From: Thiobius zoothamnicola
GTDB taxonomy: Bacteria > Pseudomonadota > Gammaproteobacteria > Chromatiales > Chromatiaceae
NCBI GenBank assembly: GCA_963678215.1
Contig: OY782758.1
Coordinates: 1,240,001 to 1,304,000, forward strand
Length of the DNA stretch: 64,000 bases
Direction: 5' to 3'
This document shows, in pieces, positions 46,387-54,464 of the stretch (position 1 is the stretch's first letter; every line of letters begins with the position of its first letter). The position numbers were made by a program, and so were the translations under genes. Under the pieces are notes generated by a model, which searched no databases, was not told the origin of the DNA, and worked only from the letters and a program-made list of their open reading frames with translations.

Positions 46387-46995
46387 ATGAAGTACAAAAT
46401 TTTAATAACTATTACGGTTACATTAATCTTTCTATCTGCTTGCTCGCCTAGATACAAGTTAGTGCAGCAAAAAATTCCACCCGAAATAACCACCTCTTCC
46501 AGCCAATGTCTTGCTCAGTGCGAGACGCAAATGAGCACCTGTAAGAATTCATGCCAGACACAACATTCCATGTGTTTGGCAGAGCAGGCAGAATTTGCTA
46601 AACAACAATATCCAAAGCAATTAGAAATCGATACGGCAGCTTTAGAAGCTTACTACGCAAAGCTATCTCTATATGAAAGCCAACAAAGAGGTTATGACGC
46701 ACAATCAGCTCTTTACTTAAAACAAGCTCACGAATACAAGCACCTATGCAAAACCGCACTATTTAATCGCGCTAGTCATTGTGCAAATGCTAAAGCTGCC
46801 AATTACCAATACTCTACACTGAGCCGACCAACCGCTCCAGAAAAACCCAATAAAACCACGCTTGAGGAACTTACCATCTCCTCACAAGAACAATGCAACA
46901 AAAAGTGCGGTTGCGAGCAGAGTTATGAAAGATGTTTCATTTCATGTGGTGGAAAAATCGAAACAAAACGTATCTGTGTTAGCAACTGTGATTAA
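46387..46995 (+). CDS. Cys-rich lipoprotein of unknown function (putative gene cassette)
   Basis: 202 residues with a lipoprotein signal: a basic start, hydrophobic segment and lipobox LSAC (Cys at about residue 19). The mature protein has two cysteine clusters: CLAQCETQMSTCKNSC near the N-terminus and CNKKCGCEQSYERCFISC near the C-terminus, with a helical Tyr/Ala/Gln-rich centre. The family was not recognised. AAGGA lies 8 bases before the ATG. The stop codon is 3 bases before an attC-like site, and the gene is richer in A/T than suhB, as expected for an integron cassette. Confidence 0.75.
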   Translation: MKYKILITITVTLIFLSACSPRYKLVQQKIPPEITTSSSQCLAQCETQMSTCKNSCQTQHSMCLAEQAEFAKQQYPKQLEIDTAALEAYYAKLSLYESQQRGYDAQSALYLKQAHEYKHLCKTALFNRASHCANAKAANYQYSTLSRPTAPEKPNKTTLEELTISSQEQCNKKCGCEQSYERCFISCGGKIETKRICVSNCD

Positions 46996-46998
46996 GAG

Positions 46999-47074
46999 GC
47001 CTAATCATGCAAATTAACGCGGACGCCAAAAGCTGTTGCGCAGCTTTTGTCTCCGATTATTTGCAGCGTTAGCT
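46999..47074 (+). repeat. attC-like recombination site 1
   Basis: A 76-base imperfect inverted repeat 3 bases after the lipoprotein stop. The outer arms CTAATCATGCAAAT and ATTTGCAGCGTTAG pair imperfectly. The inner arms AAAAGCTG and CAGCTTTT pair exactly around TTGCG. The right end reads GTTAGCT (core-like, one mismatch to GTTRRRY) and the left GCCTAAT (one mismatch to RYYYAAC). Confidence 0.55.
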
Positions 47075-47179
47075 GACAAACGCAATGCCACTCAAGACAG
47101 TCACAAAAGCCTTCTTCATACTACGTCACTGGCCAGACAGCCCAGACGATAGCCCACCTTTAATTTAAACATCTGTTCA

Positions 47180-48388
47180 GAGACCTTTGCACGAGAGCTT
47201 ACCAGATCAAAGAAAAAGCTGGATAATCCTAGATACCGAAATGTCTCAAAGATAGCAACAGATGGCCTGGAAAAACCTCAAACAAAAAAGCTTGGCAGAT
47301 GCTGCCATTGTAGAACATGTAGCGTTACAAGAGCTTGACTCCCTCAATGGGATGATTGACGGGTTAGCCATTGAAGCCCTGCTTGGTGGTATCCATGCCA
47401 AGGCCCGTGGCGAAAAGGCCTGGCCGCCTTTAATGATGTTCAAAGCCTTATTACTGCAAAGCGGGTATGGGCTGAGCGATCCTGCCCTGGAGAAGCAGCT
47501 TGCGCGGGATTTGCTGTTCCGCCGCTTTATCGAACTGGATTTATCCGAAGCCGTTCCAGACCACAGTACCTTCTGGCGTTTCCGCCAAAAGCTGGAGCAG
47601 AAAGGCTTGCTGGATAAGTTGCTGGAGGCCGTTAACCAACAGCTGTCAGGGCTTGGTCTTTACATCAAACATGGCGAGGTCAGTATTGTGGATGCCAGTG
47701 TGATAGAGGCAAAACAATGCCGTCCGAACAAGGACAAGCAAGGCGAACCCACCCAGGACTCAGAGGCTGCCTGGAATGTCAAAAACGGTTCAGATGGCAA
47801 ACGCAAAAGCCCCTATGGTTACAAGGCGCATAGGAATGTGGATGAGGACGGGTTTATCAAGGCCGTGGGTTTTACGGCGGGCAATGTCCACGACAGCCAA
47901 TGCTTCACGGAATTACTGGGCGGGGATGAGTCAGCGGTCTATGCCGACAGTGCCTATGCCAGCGGAGAGCATGATAGTGGGTTGGTAAAACGGGGGATTG
48001 GAAACCGCATCCTCAAGCGCGCTTACCGGAACCGTCCATTGACAAAAGCCGAGCGTGAATTTAACCGTACACACGCGGGTGTGCGTAGCACGGTGGAGCG
48101 GGTGTTTGGTGTCTTAAAGCAACATTATGGTATGGGCAAAGCGCGTTACCTGGGCTTGGCACGTAACCGTACCCGGGTTATGTTGATGGGTATCGCCTAC
48201 AATTTAAAACGCGGTTGTTCAATCCAGCAGGCAAATTGTGCCTAATGAAGGGGAAAACAGCAAAAAATGACTGGAATAGCCTGGTTTGGAGCATGGACGT
48301 ACATTTTTGAACAATATGGCAGGATCGGTTGAAATTTTGACCGCAGGGCCTATGTAGGAAAACCGTTTAGCTATCGTGCAAAGGTCTC
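47180..48388 (+). mobile_element. IS5-family insertion sequence, copy 1 (1209 bp)
   Basis: The ends are exact 15-bp inverted repeats (GAGACCTTTGCACGA and its complement). A 3-bp target duplication TCA lies at 47177-47179 and 48389-48391, fitting the TNA target of the IS1031-type group. One transposase gene. The element sits inside the cassette array between attC-like sites 1 and 2. Confidence 0.9.
47262..48245 (+). CDS. IS5-family transposase (copy 1)
   Basis: 327 residues. N-terminal DUF772-type region (MFKALLLQSGYGLSDPALEKQL), then the DDE core: Asp in SIVDASVIEA, Asp in VYADSAYAS and Glu in STVERVFGVLKQHYG, with the Y-(2)-R-(3)-E pattern in the last block. Uninterrupted, so probably active. 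It differs from copy 2 in short clustered blocks (residues 10-20, 113-132 and around 277) and is nearly identical elsewhere. Confidence 0.95.
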   Translation: MAWKNLKQKSLADAAIVEHVALQELDSLNGMIDGLAIEALLGGIHAKARGEKAWPPLMMFKALLLQSGYGLSDPALEKQLARDLLFRRFIELDLSEAVPDHSTFWRFRQKLEQKGLLDKLLEAVNQQLSGLGLYIKHGEVSIVDASVIEAKQCRPNKDKQGEPTQDSEAAWNVKNGSDGKRKSPYGYKAHRNVDEDGFIKAVGFTAGNVHDSQCFTELLGGDESAVYADSAYASGEHDSGLVKRGIGNRILKRAYRNRPLTKAEREFNRTHAGVRSTVERVFGVLKQHYGMGKARYLGLARNRTRVMLMGIAYNLKRGCSIQQANCA

Positions 48389-48421
48389 TCATAATTTCTT
48401 TTTGAGAATATTGGTGTCGCA

Positions 48422-48492
48422 ATCTAACGCCTAGCTCACCGGAAAAATGCGAGCGCAGCGAGTGTTTTTTCCGGTGGAGCTATTTGTTAGCC
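48422..48492. repeat. attC-like recombination site 2
   Basis: A 71-base site with long arms: TAGCTCACCGGAAAAA on the left pairs with TTTTTCCGGTGGAGCTA on the right, leaving one unpaired G, the kind of extrahelical base that sets strand polarity in attC. The ends are ATCTAAC (an exact RYYYAAC) and GTTAGCC (one mismatch). On the minus strand it follows the antitoxin stop by 6 bases and ends in GTTAGAT, an exact core. Confidence 0.7.
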
Positions 48493-48498
48493 CCGGAT

Positions 48499-48807
48499 TT
48501 ACCTAAATACTTCATGCAACACATCAGGGCGCTGTTTTGCAATTTGAATCAGTGACATAGCAGCGCGGCTTGGTTTACGGCGGCCTTGCTCCCAGTCTTG
48601 GAGTGTACGCAAAGAGACGCCAAGCAATTCAGCGAAACGAGATTGTGATAAACCGGTTTTTTGCCGAGCCTCAACAACTAGGGGCAACTCTACGGTTTCC
48701 ACATGGCCTATATTGCCAGCTTTTATATCACGCACCGCGTTAAGTGTTTCTTGCCATACATCCCGCTTAATATCACGTTCGATGAGTTCTTGTTCATTCA
48801 TAGCCAT
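48499..48807 (-). CDS. HigA2-type antitoxin, XRE helix-turn-helix
   Basis: 102 residues. A C-terminal Cro/CI-type helix-turn-helix (TGLSQSRFAELLGVSLRTLQDWEQGRRKP) follows an N-terminal segment with ELPLVVEARQ. It overlaps the 3' end of the toxin gene by 14 bases; the toxin-first order is that of higBA systems. The protein would neutralise the toxin and repress the pair's own promoter. The gene ends next to attC-like site 2, typical of toxin-antitoxin gene cassettes in integrons. Confidence 0.85.
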   Translation of the reverse strand: MAMNEQELIERDIKRDVWQETLNAVRDIKAGNIGHVETVELPLVVEARQKTGLSQSRFAELLGVSLRTLQDWEQGRRKPSRAAMSLIQIAKQRPDVLHEVFR

Positions 48808-49114
48808 TGGTAAGTTCCTCTTTCAGTGTTTTGAGGATGTGAGCCGGAATATTCTCCTTGTTTGATTTGGCATAAATAGTCAGGAGCCAAATAAGTCCTT
48901 TGCTTGGGGCAGCGAAGTAAATGACTCTTACGCCACCTCTTTTTCCGTGGCCTTTACATACCCACCTAACCTTTCGTATGCGTCCAGAACCAGGAACAAC
49001 ATCACCTGCACCAGGATTCTCCGCAATCCAAGCAGAAAACTCCCCGCACTCATCCTCTGACCAGTAATCAGGCCACAGTTTTGTGAAAATTGGTGATTCG
49101 ATAACTGTAATCAT
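48794..49114 (-). CDS. HigB2/RelE-like toxin
   Basis: 106 residues of the RelE/HigB superfamily, ribosome-dependent mRNA interferases. The pattern IRKVRWVCKGHGKRGGVRVIYF followed by IWLLTIYAKSNKENIP matches the HigB2 type known from the Vibrio cholerae superintegron. It is the first gene of the pair, directly upstream of and overlapping the antitoxin gene. Confidence 0.85.
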   Translation of the reverse strand: MITVIESPIFTKLWPDYWSEDECGEFSAWIAENPGAGDVVPGSGRIRKVRWVCKGHGKRGGVRVIYFAAPSKGLIWLLTIYAKSNKENIPAHILKTLKEELTNGYE

Positions 49115-49172
49115 ACATCAATTATACGGCATAGCCGTATTTCCACAAGATACCAGAGGACTATTTTTATTG

Positions 49173-49221
49173 GGCTAACAGCCTGTTTTGAGGGACTTCG
49201 TCCCACAAAACAAGATTACAA
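49173..49221. repeat. attC-like recombination site 3 (degenerate)
   Basis: GGCTAACAGCCTGTTTTG pairs with CAAAACAAGATTACAA around an exact GGGAC-TTC-GTCCC hairpin. On the minus strand the site ends in GTTAGCC (core with one mismatch); the opposite end is degenerate. It lies upstream of the toxin gene and would bound the higBA cassette. Confidence 0.45.
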
Positions 49222-49225
49222 GGTT

Positions 49226-49251
49226 TCCCGCTAATTCTGCGGGAGTTTTTT
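49226..49251 (+). terminator. probable rho-independent terminator
   Basis: CCCGC, loop TAATTCT, GCGGG and a run of six T form a terminator-like hairpin reading rightwards, next to attC-like site 3 and before the second IS5 copy. No plus-strand gene is intact directly upstream. Confidence 0.6.
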
Positions 49252-49273
49252 CAAATGTTGCATTTAACTGTTT

Positions 49274-50482
49274 GAGACCTTTGCACGAGAGCTTACCAGA
49301 TCAAAGAAAAAGCTGGATAATCCTAGATACCGAAATGTCTCAAAGATAGCAACAGATGGCCTGGAAAAATCTCAAACAAAAAAGCTTGTCAGACGCTGCT
49401 ATTGTAGACCATATAGCGTTACAAGAACTTGACTCACTCAATGGGATGATTGACGGGTTAGCCATTGAAGCCCTGCTTGGTGGTATCCATGCCAAGGCCC
49501 GTGGCGAAAAGGCCTGGCCGCCTTTAATGATGTTCAAAGCCTTATTACTGCAAAGCGGGTATGGGCTGAGCGATCCTGCCCTGGAGAAGCAGCTTGTGCG
49601 GGATTTGCTGTTCCGCCGCTTTATCGAACTGGATTTATCCGAAGCCGTTCCAGACCACAGTACCTTCTGGCGTTTCCGCCAAAAGCTGGAGCAGCAAGAC
49701 CTGCTGGGTAAACTACTGGAGTCGGTGAACCAACAACTGTCAAGTCTTGGGCTTTACATCAAACATGGCGAGGTCAGTATTGTGGATGCCAGTGTGATAG
49801 AGGCAAAGCAATGCCGTCCGAACAAGGACAAGCAAGGCGAACCCACCCAGGACTCAGAGGCTGCCTGGAATGTCAAAAACGGTTCAGATGGCAAACGCAA
49901 AAGCCCCTATGGTTACAAGGCGCATAGGAATGTGGATGAGGACGGGTTTATCAAGGCCGTGGGTTTTACGGCGGGCAATGTCCACGACAGCCAATGCTTC
50001 ACGGAATTACTGGGCGGGGATGAGTCAGCGGTCTATGCCGACAGTGCCTATGCCAGCGGAGAGCATGATAGTGGGTTGGTAAAACGGGGGATTGGAAACC
50101 GCATCCTCAAGCGTGCTTACCGGAACCGGCCATTGACAGAAATAGACCGTGAATTTAACCGTACGCACGCGGGTGTGCGTAGCACGGTGGAGCGGGTGTT
50201 TGGTGTCTTAAAGCAACATTATGGTATGGGCAAAGCGCGTTACCTGGGCTTGGCACGTAACCGTACCCGGGTTATGTTGATGGGTATCGCCTACAATTTA
50301 AAACGCGGTTGTTCAATCCAGCAGGCAAATTGTGCCTAATGAAGGGGAAAACAGCAAAAAATGACTGGAATAGCCTGGTTTGGAGCATGGACGTACATTT
50401 TTGAACAATATGGCAGGATCGGTTGAAATTTTGACCGCAGGGCCTATGTAGGAAAACCGTTTAGCTATCGTGCAAAGGTCTC
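49274..50482 (+). mobile_element. IS5-family insertion sequence, copy 2 (1209 bp)
   Basis: Same length, orientation and terminal repeats as copy 1. Flanking triplets are TTT (left) and TTA (right), so the target duplication is either mutated or lost by recombination. Its right end lies in the last codons of the rsmC-like gene. Confidence 0.9.
49356..50339 (+). CDS. IS5-family transposase (copy 2)
   Basis: 327 residues, intact, with the same DDE residues as copy 1 (Asp in VDASVIEA, Asp in ADSAYAS, Glu in VERVFGVL). Differences from copy 1 cluster at the N-terminus (SDAAIVDHIA), near residue 115 (QDLLGKLLESVNQQLSSLG) and near 277 (TEIDREF), whereas long stretches between are identical in sequence, suggesting gene conversion or recombination between copies. 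Confidence 0.95.
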   Translation: MAWKNLKQKSLSDAAIVDHIALQELDSLNGMIDGLAIEALLGGIHAKARGEKAWPPLMMFKALLLQSGYGLSDPALEKQLVRDLLFRRFIELDLSEAVPDHSTFWRFRQKLEQQDLLGKLLESVNQQLSSLGLYIKHGEVSIVDASVIEAKQCRPNKDKQGEPTQDSEAAWNVKNGSDGKRKSPYGYKAHRNVDEDGFIKAVGFTAGNVHDSQCFTELLGGDESAVYADSAYASGEHDSGLVKRGIGNRILKRAYRNRPLTEIDREFNRTHAGVRSTVERVFGVLKQHYGMGKARYLGLARNRTRVMLMGIAYNLKRGCSIQQANCA

Positions 50483-51078
50483 TTACTATTTTTCACCGCC
50501 AACGCAACAGTATAGGTCTTGCCCTGCTTCACCTTTTTGTGATTACCAAATATTTCCTGAAAGGCACGTTCAATAAAACGCCGCAGCCCATTGATAACGA
50601 CCACATACAAGCGTCCGCCCTCTTCCAGGCTTGCCAAAATATCGTGAAAAAACAGGTAGTAATGCTCCTTACTGGTTTTGGCCGGTAAATTGCTGACCGC
50701 CAGAGTGAAACGGCGCTGGCCAATATGCTTGAGACCATCGCTCAGCATGGCTTCGGCGTTATGAATATGGTTACGCTGTAAATTAGCGCTCGCATACTCG
50801 ACCGCCACAAAGTCTTTGTCCACCATCAGACAATGCCCATCTGGTGCGGCGCGCGCAATGCTCATACCGAGAGGGCCATAGCCACAACCTAGATCCAACG
50901 CCTGTTCGTCCGGGCGGATCTCCAGATGTTTCAGTAACAATTGAGTCCCTTCATCAACCGCTTTGGGCGAAAAAAGCCCCCAGGTGGTCTGAAACTCAAA
51001 CCGTTGCCCGATTAACTCCTCGCTGAAGCGAATATCCTGACGCAGGCGTTGTATATCAATAATGGATTCAGTCGCCAT
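50461..51078 (-). CDS. RsmC/MTS-type methyltransferase, 3' end altered by IS5
   Basis: 205 residues. Small MTS-type class I methyltransferase similar to the catalytic domain of RsmC: TTWGLFSPKAVDEGTQLLL, motif I ALDLGCGYGPLG and the substrate motif SNLPAKTSKEHY in place of NPPF. The N-terminal domain of full RsmC is absent. The final seven residues (KRPLHDS) are encoded by the IS5 end; removing the element and one TTA restores a stop two codons later (NS), so the enzyme is probably still functional. Confidence 0.85.
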   Translation of the reverse strand: MATESIIDIQRLRQDIRFSEELIGQRFEFQTTWGLFSPKAVDEGTQLLLKHLEIRPDEQALDLGCGYGPLGMSIARAAPDGHCLMVDKDFVAVEYASANLQRNHIHNAEAMLSDGLKHIGQRRFTLAVSNLPAKTSKEHYYLFFHDILASLEEGGRLYVVVINGLRRFIERAFQEIFGNHKKVKQGKTYTVALAVKNSKRPLHDS

Positions 51079-51183
51079 TTGGCAAGCTCGCTAACGGGTG
51101 GTTAATTGAATGTGGAATAACGTCGCTTGATTCAAGGGATAAGGATAAGTTGGAGATACCGCGACTGGCGAAAGGATATAACA

Positions 51184-51930
51184 TCATGCTTGTGTTCCGC
51201 AGACAGGACAAGCAGGATCCGGGCTTAGCTGAATACTCCGCCATGTGTGGCTCAGGCCGTCCAGCAGGACCAGGCGGTTATGTAAAGTATCACCGACATG
51301 AGCAAGCACTTTCAGGGTTTCCAAGGCTTGCAAGCTGCCGATAATACCGACTAATGGCGCGATCACACCATTTTCGCTGCAATTCAGCGCTTCATCACCT
51401 TCGTCTTCATAAAGACAACGATAACAGGCAGCGTCATTTTGATAGGTGAACACACTGATCTGGCCTTCCCAGCGAATCGCCGCGCCTGATATCAAGGGCG
51501 TGCGGGCCGCGTGGCAAATCCGGTTAAGTTGAAAGCGGGTGGTGAAATTGTCGCAGCAGTCAACCACAGCATCAACTCGTTGAATGATCCGTTCCAGCGC
51601 ACTTTCATCCAATCGTCTGGCATGCGTGATGGTGTCACAAAGCGGGTTAAGTCGGCGAAGCTGCTGCTGCGCCGAACTGACTTTGGTTTGGCCGATATGG
51701 TCTGTTGAGTGAGCGATTTGCCGTTGCAGGTTGGATAAGTCAACCGCATCATCATCCACTAATTCCAATTGGCCCACGCCAGCGGACGCCAGATACAGGG
51801 CGACCGGCGAACCCAGGCCGCCCAGTCCGATCACCAAAACTTTGCTGTGCTGGAGTTTTTGTTGGCCTTCAATACCCATTTCCGGCAGCATTATCTGGCG
51901 GCTGTAACGTAACAGAATGTCGTCATCCAT
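51184..51930 (-). CDS. HesA/MoeB/ThiF family adenylyltransferase
   Basis: 248 residues. E1-like enzyme that adenylates the C-terminal Gly-Gly of sulfur-carrier proteins such as MoaD or ThiS. Features: Arg finger in RYSRQIMLPEMG, ATP-binding GLGGLGSPVALYLASAGVG, DDDAVDLSNLQRQ and two zinc CxxC pairs (CYRCLY and CPVCG). No carrier-protein gene lies nearby, so MoeB and ThiF roles cannot be separated. Confidence 0.93.
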   Translation of the reverse strand: MDDDILLRYSRQIMLPEMGIEGQQKLQHSKVLVIGLGGLGSPVALYLASAGVGQLELVDDDAVDLSNLQRQIAHSTDHIGQTKVSSAQQQLRRLNPLCDTITHARRLDESALERIIQRVDAVVDCCDNFTTRFQLNRICHAARTPLISGAAIRWEGQISVFTYQNDAACYRCLYEDEGDEALNCSENGVIAPLVGIIGSLQALETLKVLAHVGDTLHNRLVLLDGLSHTWRSIQLSPDPACPVCGTQA

Positions 51931-51996
51931 ACGGTTTTGGCGGGATCAATCGTTATAATGTGGAAATCTTAACGTGGTTTAACCAGGACAGCAAAA

Positions 51997-52842
51997 ATGT
52001 CTGATAAAAGTGGCGAACGGCTGCAAAAAGTGTTGGCTAACGCCGGATTGGGTTCGCGCCGAGAGATTGAGGGCTGGATCAGTGCGGGTCGGGTCAAATT
52101 GAATGGACGAATCGCGCGTTTGGGTGATCGCGCTCAATCAGAAGATACGATCCTGCTGGATGAGCGCCCGGTCGGACGCAAACGCCTCAATGCGAATGAA
52201 CGTTATGTCGTGCTATATAACAAACCAGAAGGTGAACTGGTGACGCGCCACGATCCGCAAAACCGCCGCACCGTCTTTGAGCAATTGCCCAAGCCGCCCA
52301 GCGGGCGTTGGATCAGCGTTGGACGACTTGATATCAACAGCAGCGGCTTGTTGTTACTGACCAATGATGGCGAATTGGCGAATCGCTTGATGCATCCCAA
52401 ATATCGGCTGGATCGTGAATATGCCGTACGGGTGCATGGGGAAGTCACTCAAGACAAGGTGAAACAATTGGTGCAAGGCGTGGAATTGGAGGATGGGCCA
52501 GCGCGATTTGAGGATGTGGTCGAATCCGGCGGTGAAAAGCTCAACCGATGGTTTCATGTTGTGATCATGGAAGGCCGTAACCGTGAGGTGCGACGTTTGT
52601 GGCAAGCGGTGGAAACCAGAGTCTCACGGCTCAAACGGGTTCGTTATGGGCCAGTCATTCTGGATAGCGCGGTTAAAGTGGGACAATGGCGCGAACTGGA
52701 TAAACTGGAGCGTAAGGCGTTGCTAAAAGCGGTGGATCTCCGCGCCGACCGACCTTGGGGGCGCTTGTTTCGACCCGATACGCAACAAGGACGCAAACGT
52801 GTGCATAGTGGTTTATCCCGAAGGATGAAAGCCTCCAACTGA
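51997..52842 (+). CDS. rluB: 23S rRNA pseudouridine(2605) synthase RluB
   Basis: 281 residues. An N-terminal S4 RNA-binding domain (ERLQKVLANAGLGSRREIEGWISAGRVKLNG) precedes the RsuA-type catalytic domain with the Asp motif VGRLDINSSGLLLLTNDG and GRNREVRRLW. A basic tail follows. Sequence features fit RluB better than RluE/RluF. It diverges from the moeB-like gene with 66 bases between. Confidence 0.93.
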   Translation: MSDKSGERLQKVLANAGLGSRREIEGWISAGRVKLNGRIARLGDRAQSEDTILLDERPVGRKRLNANERYVVLYNKPEGELVTRHDPQNRRTVFEQLPKPPSGRWISVGRLDINSSGLLLLTNDGELANRLMHPKYRLDREYAVRVHGEVTQDKVKQLVQGVELEDGPARFEDVVESGGEKLNRWFHVVIMEGRNREVRRLWQAVETRVSRLKRVRYGPVILDSAVKVGQWRELDKLERKALLKAVDLRADRPWGRLFRPDTQQGRKRVHSGLSRRMKASN

Positions 52843-52906
52843 TCTTGGTTATCGGGTTTTATCCGATAGAGTCGTCGCTATTTCCTCAAAATATGAGACT
52901 TTGCTG

Positions 52907-54463
52907 ATGTTATCTGCGCGTAATCTTGTCCAATATGGATTATTCATCAGCCTGCTTGGATTATTGGCCGCCTGCTCAACCAATCCGGTCACGGGTGCCA
53001 GGGAATTCAATCTGGTCAGCGAAAGCCAGGAACGGGCGATTGGGCATAAAAACTATGAGCCTTACCGACAGGCCCAAGGCGGTGATTATGTCGCCGATCC
53101 TGATTTAGTGGCTTACGTTCAGTCAGTTGGTCAACGGATCGCTAAAGTCAGTGATCGCAAACTGGACTATGAATTCCATGTTGTGAATGACAGCACGCCG
53201 AACGCCTGGGCTTTACCGGGTGGGAAAATCGCGATCAATCGCGGTTTGCTGTTGGAATTGAAAAACGAAGCGGAACTGGCAGCTGTGTTGGCGCATGAAG
53301 TGATTCATGCGGCAGCCCGGCACAGTGCGAAAAGCATGGAACGTGGTATTTTCATGCAAGGTGCGGTGCTCGCGGCTGGCGTAGCCCTGGCGAATTCCAA
53401 GTACCGTCAGGCAGGCATGCTGGGGGTGAATCTGGGTTCTGGTTTAGCCACCATGCACTACAGTCGGGAAGCTGAACGTGAAGCCGATCACTATGGCATC
53501 CGCTATATGGTACGGGCAGGTTATGACCCTCAAGCCGCTGTGGGTTTGCAACAAACCTTCGTACGTCTGAGTGAAGACCATCAACCGGGTTGGCTGGAAG
53601 GCTTGTTCGCTTCGCATCCACCTTCGCCCGAGCGGGTGGAGAATAATCGGCAACTGGTTGACTCATTAGGCAACCCGGGTGGTCGCCTGGGTGAGCAGGA
53701 TTATCGGCAAGCGACCGAACATTTACGCCAGACTCAACCCGCCTATGCCGCTTATGACAAGGGCGTCGAAGCCTTGAATAAGGATAATGCGCCGCAAGCA
53801 TTGCGATTGGCCAATCAGGCGCTGCGTATTGAGCCGAATGAAGCATTATTTCATGCATTGCGTGGCGATATCCGCGAGCACCAAGGACGTGATACGGATG
53901 CTTTGACAAATTACAACCGGGCGTTACGGCATAACCCGGACTATTTCCGTTTCCATTTATCGCGCGGTTTATTACGTCAAAAGCTGAATCAAACTGACAT
54001 GGCGAAACATGATTTGCAGCGCAGTACCCAACTATTACCCACTACTGAGGCTTATTGGGAATTGGGGCGAATAGCCGAAGCGGCAGGTCAAAAATCTTTG
54101 GCGATCCAACACCTCTCCAAAGCCGCTACCGCGAAATCCAAATTAGGCGGGGCGGCTGGTATGTTGTTGGCTCGATTGGAATTGGCGGATCGCCCGGAGA
54201 AGTACATTCGCGCCAATCTGGATATCGGGCGCAGAGGTGATTTACTGATCCGGGTGAAAAACACATCGCCTGTCAAGGCGCACAAGATACGCCTCATTCT
54301 GGGCGAACAGGCTGGCGCAGGGATCCGCAAGATCGCCAACTTTCAGTTGCGCGAAATGCTATCGCCGGGTCAGGAAGTGATTCTGCGTCCTCATGGCTCA
54401 GTTCAGCAGAATGCACTGCGGCACTATCGGGTTTTCGTGGATAGCGCGCAGGTTATTCAGTGA
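52907..54463 (+). CDS. M48-family metalloprotease lipoprotein with TPR repeats (BepA-like)
   Basis: About 518 residues from the ATG at 52907. A lipoprotein signal ends in LLAACS. The zinc protease motif is HEVIHAAARH near residue 140, with the third ligand in REAEREADHYG. TPR repeats follow at about 285-400, then a roughly 90-residue tail. The domain order is that of BepA (YfgC), a periplasmic protease and chaperone for outer-membrane proteins such as LptD. It is longer than E. coli BepA by about 30 residues because of the C-terminal domain. A Glu codon follows the metal site as in active enzymes. Confidence 0.92.
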   Translation: MLSARNLVQYGLFISLLGLLAACSTNPVTGAREFNLVSESQERAIGHKNYEPYRQAQGGDYVADPDLVAYVQSVGQRIAKVSDRKLDYEFHVVNDSTPNAWALPGGKIAINRGLLLELKNEAELAAVLAHEVIHAAARHSAKSMERGIFMQGAVLAAGVALANSKYRQAGMLGVNLGSGLATMHYSREAEREADHYGIRYMVRAGYDPQAAVGLQQTFVRLSEDHQPGWLEGLFASHPPSPERVENNRQLVDSLGNPGGRLGEQDYRQATEHLRQTQPAYAAYDKGVEALNKDNAPQALRLANQALRIEPNEALFHALRGDIREHQGRDTDALTNYNRALRHNPDYFRFHLSRGLLRQKLNQTDMAKHDLQRSTQLLPTTEAYWELGRIAEAAGQKSLAIQHLSKAATAKSKLGGAAGMLLARLELADRPEKYIRANLDIGRRGDLLIRVKNTSPVKAHKIRLILGEQAGAGIRKIANFQLREMLSPGQEVILRPHGSVQQNALRHYRVFVDSAQVIQ

Positions 54464-54464
54464 T

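Noticed and set aside
52846..52876. ATCGG/CCGAT hairpin after rluB as a terminator
   Set aside because: The stem is only 5 bp and no T-run follows.
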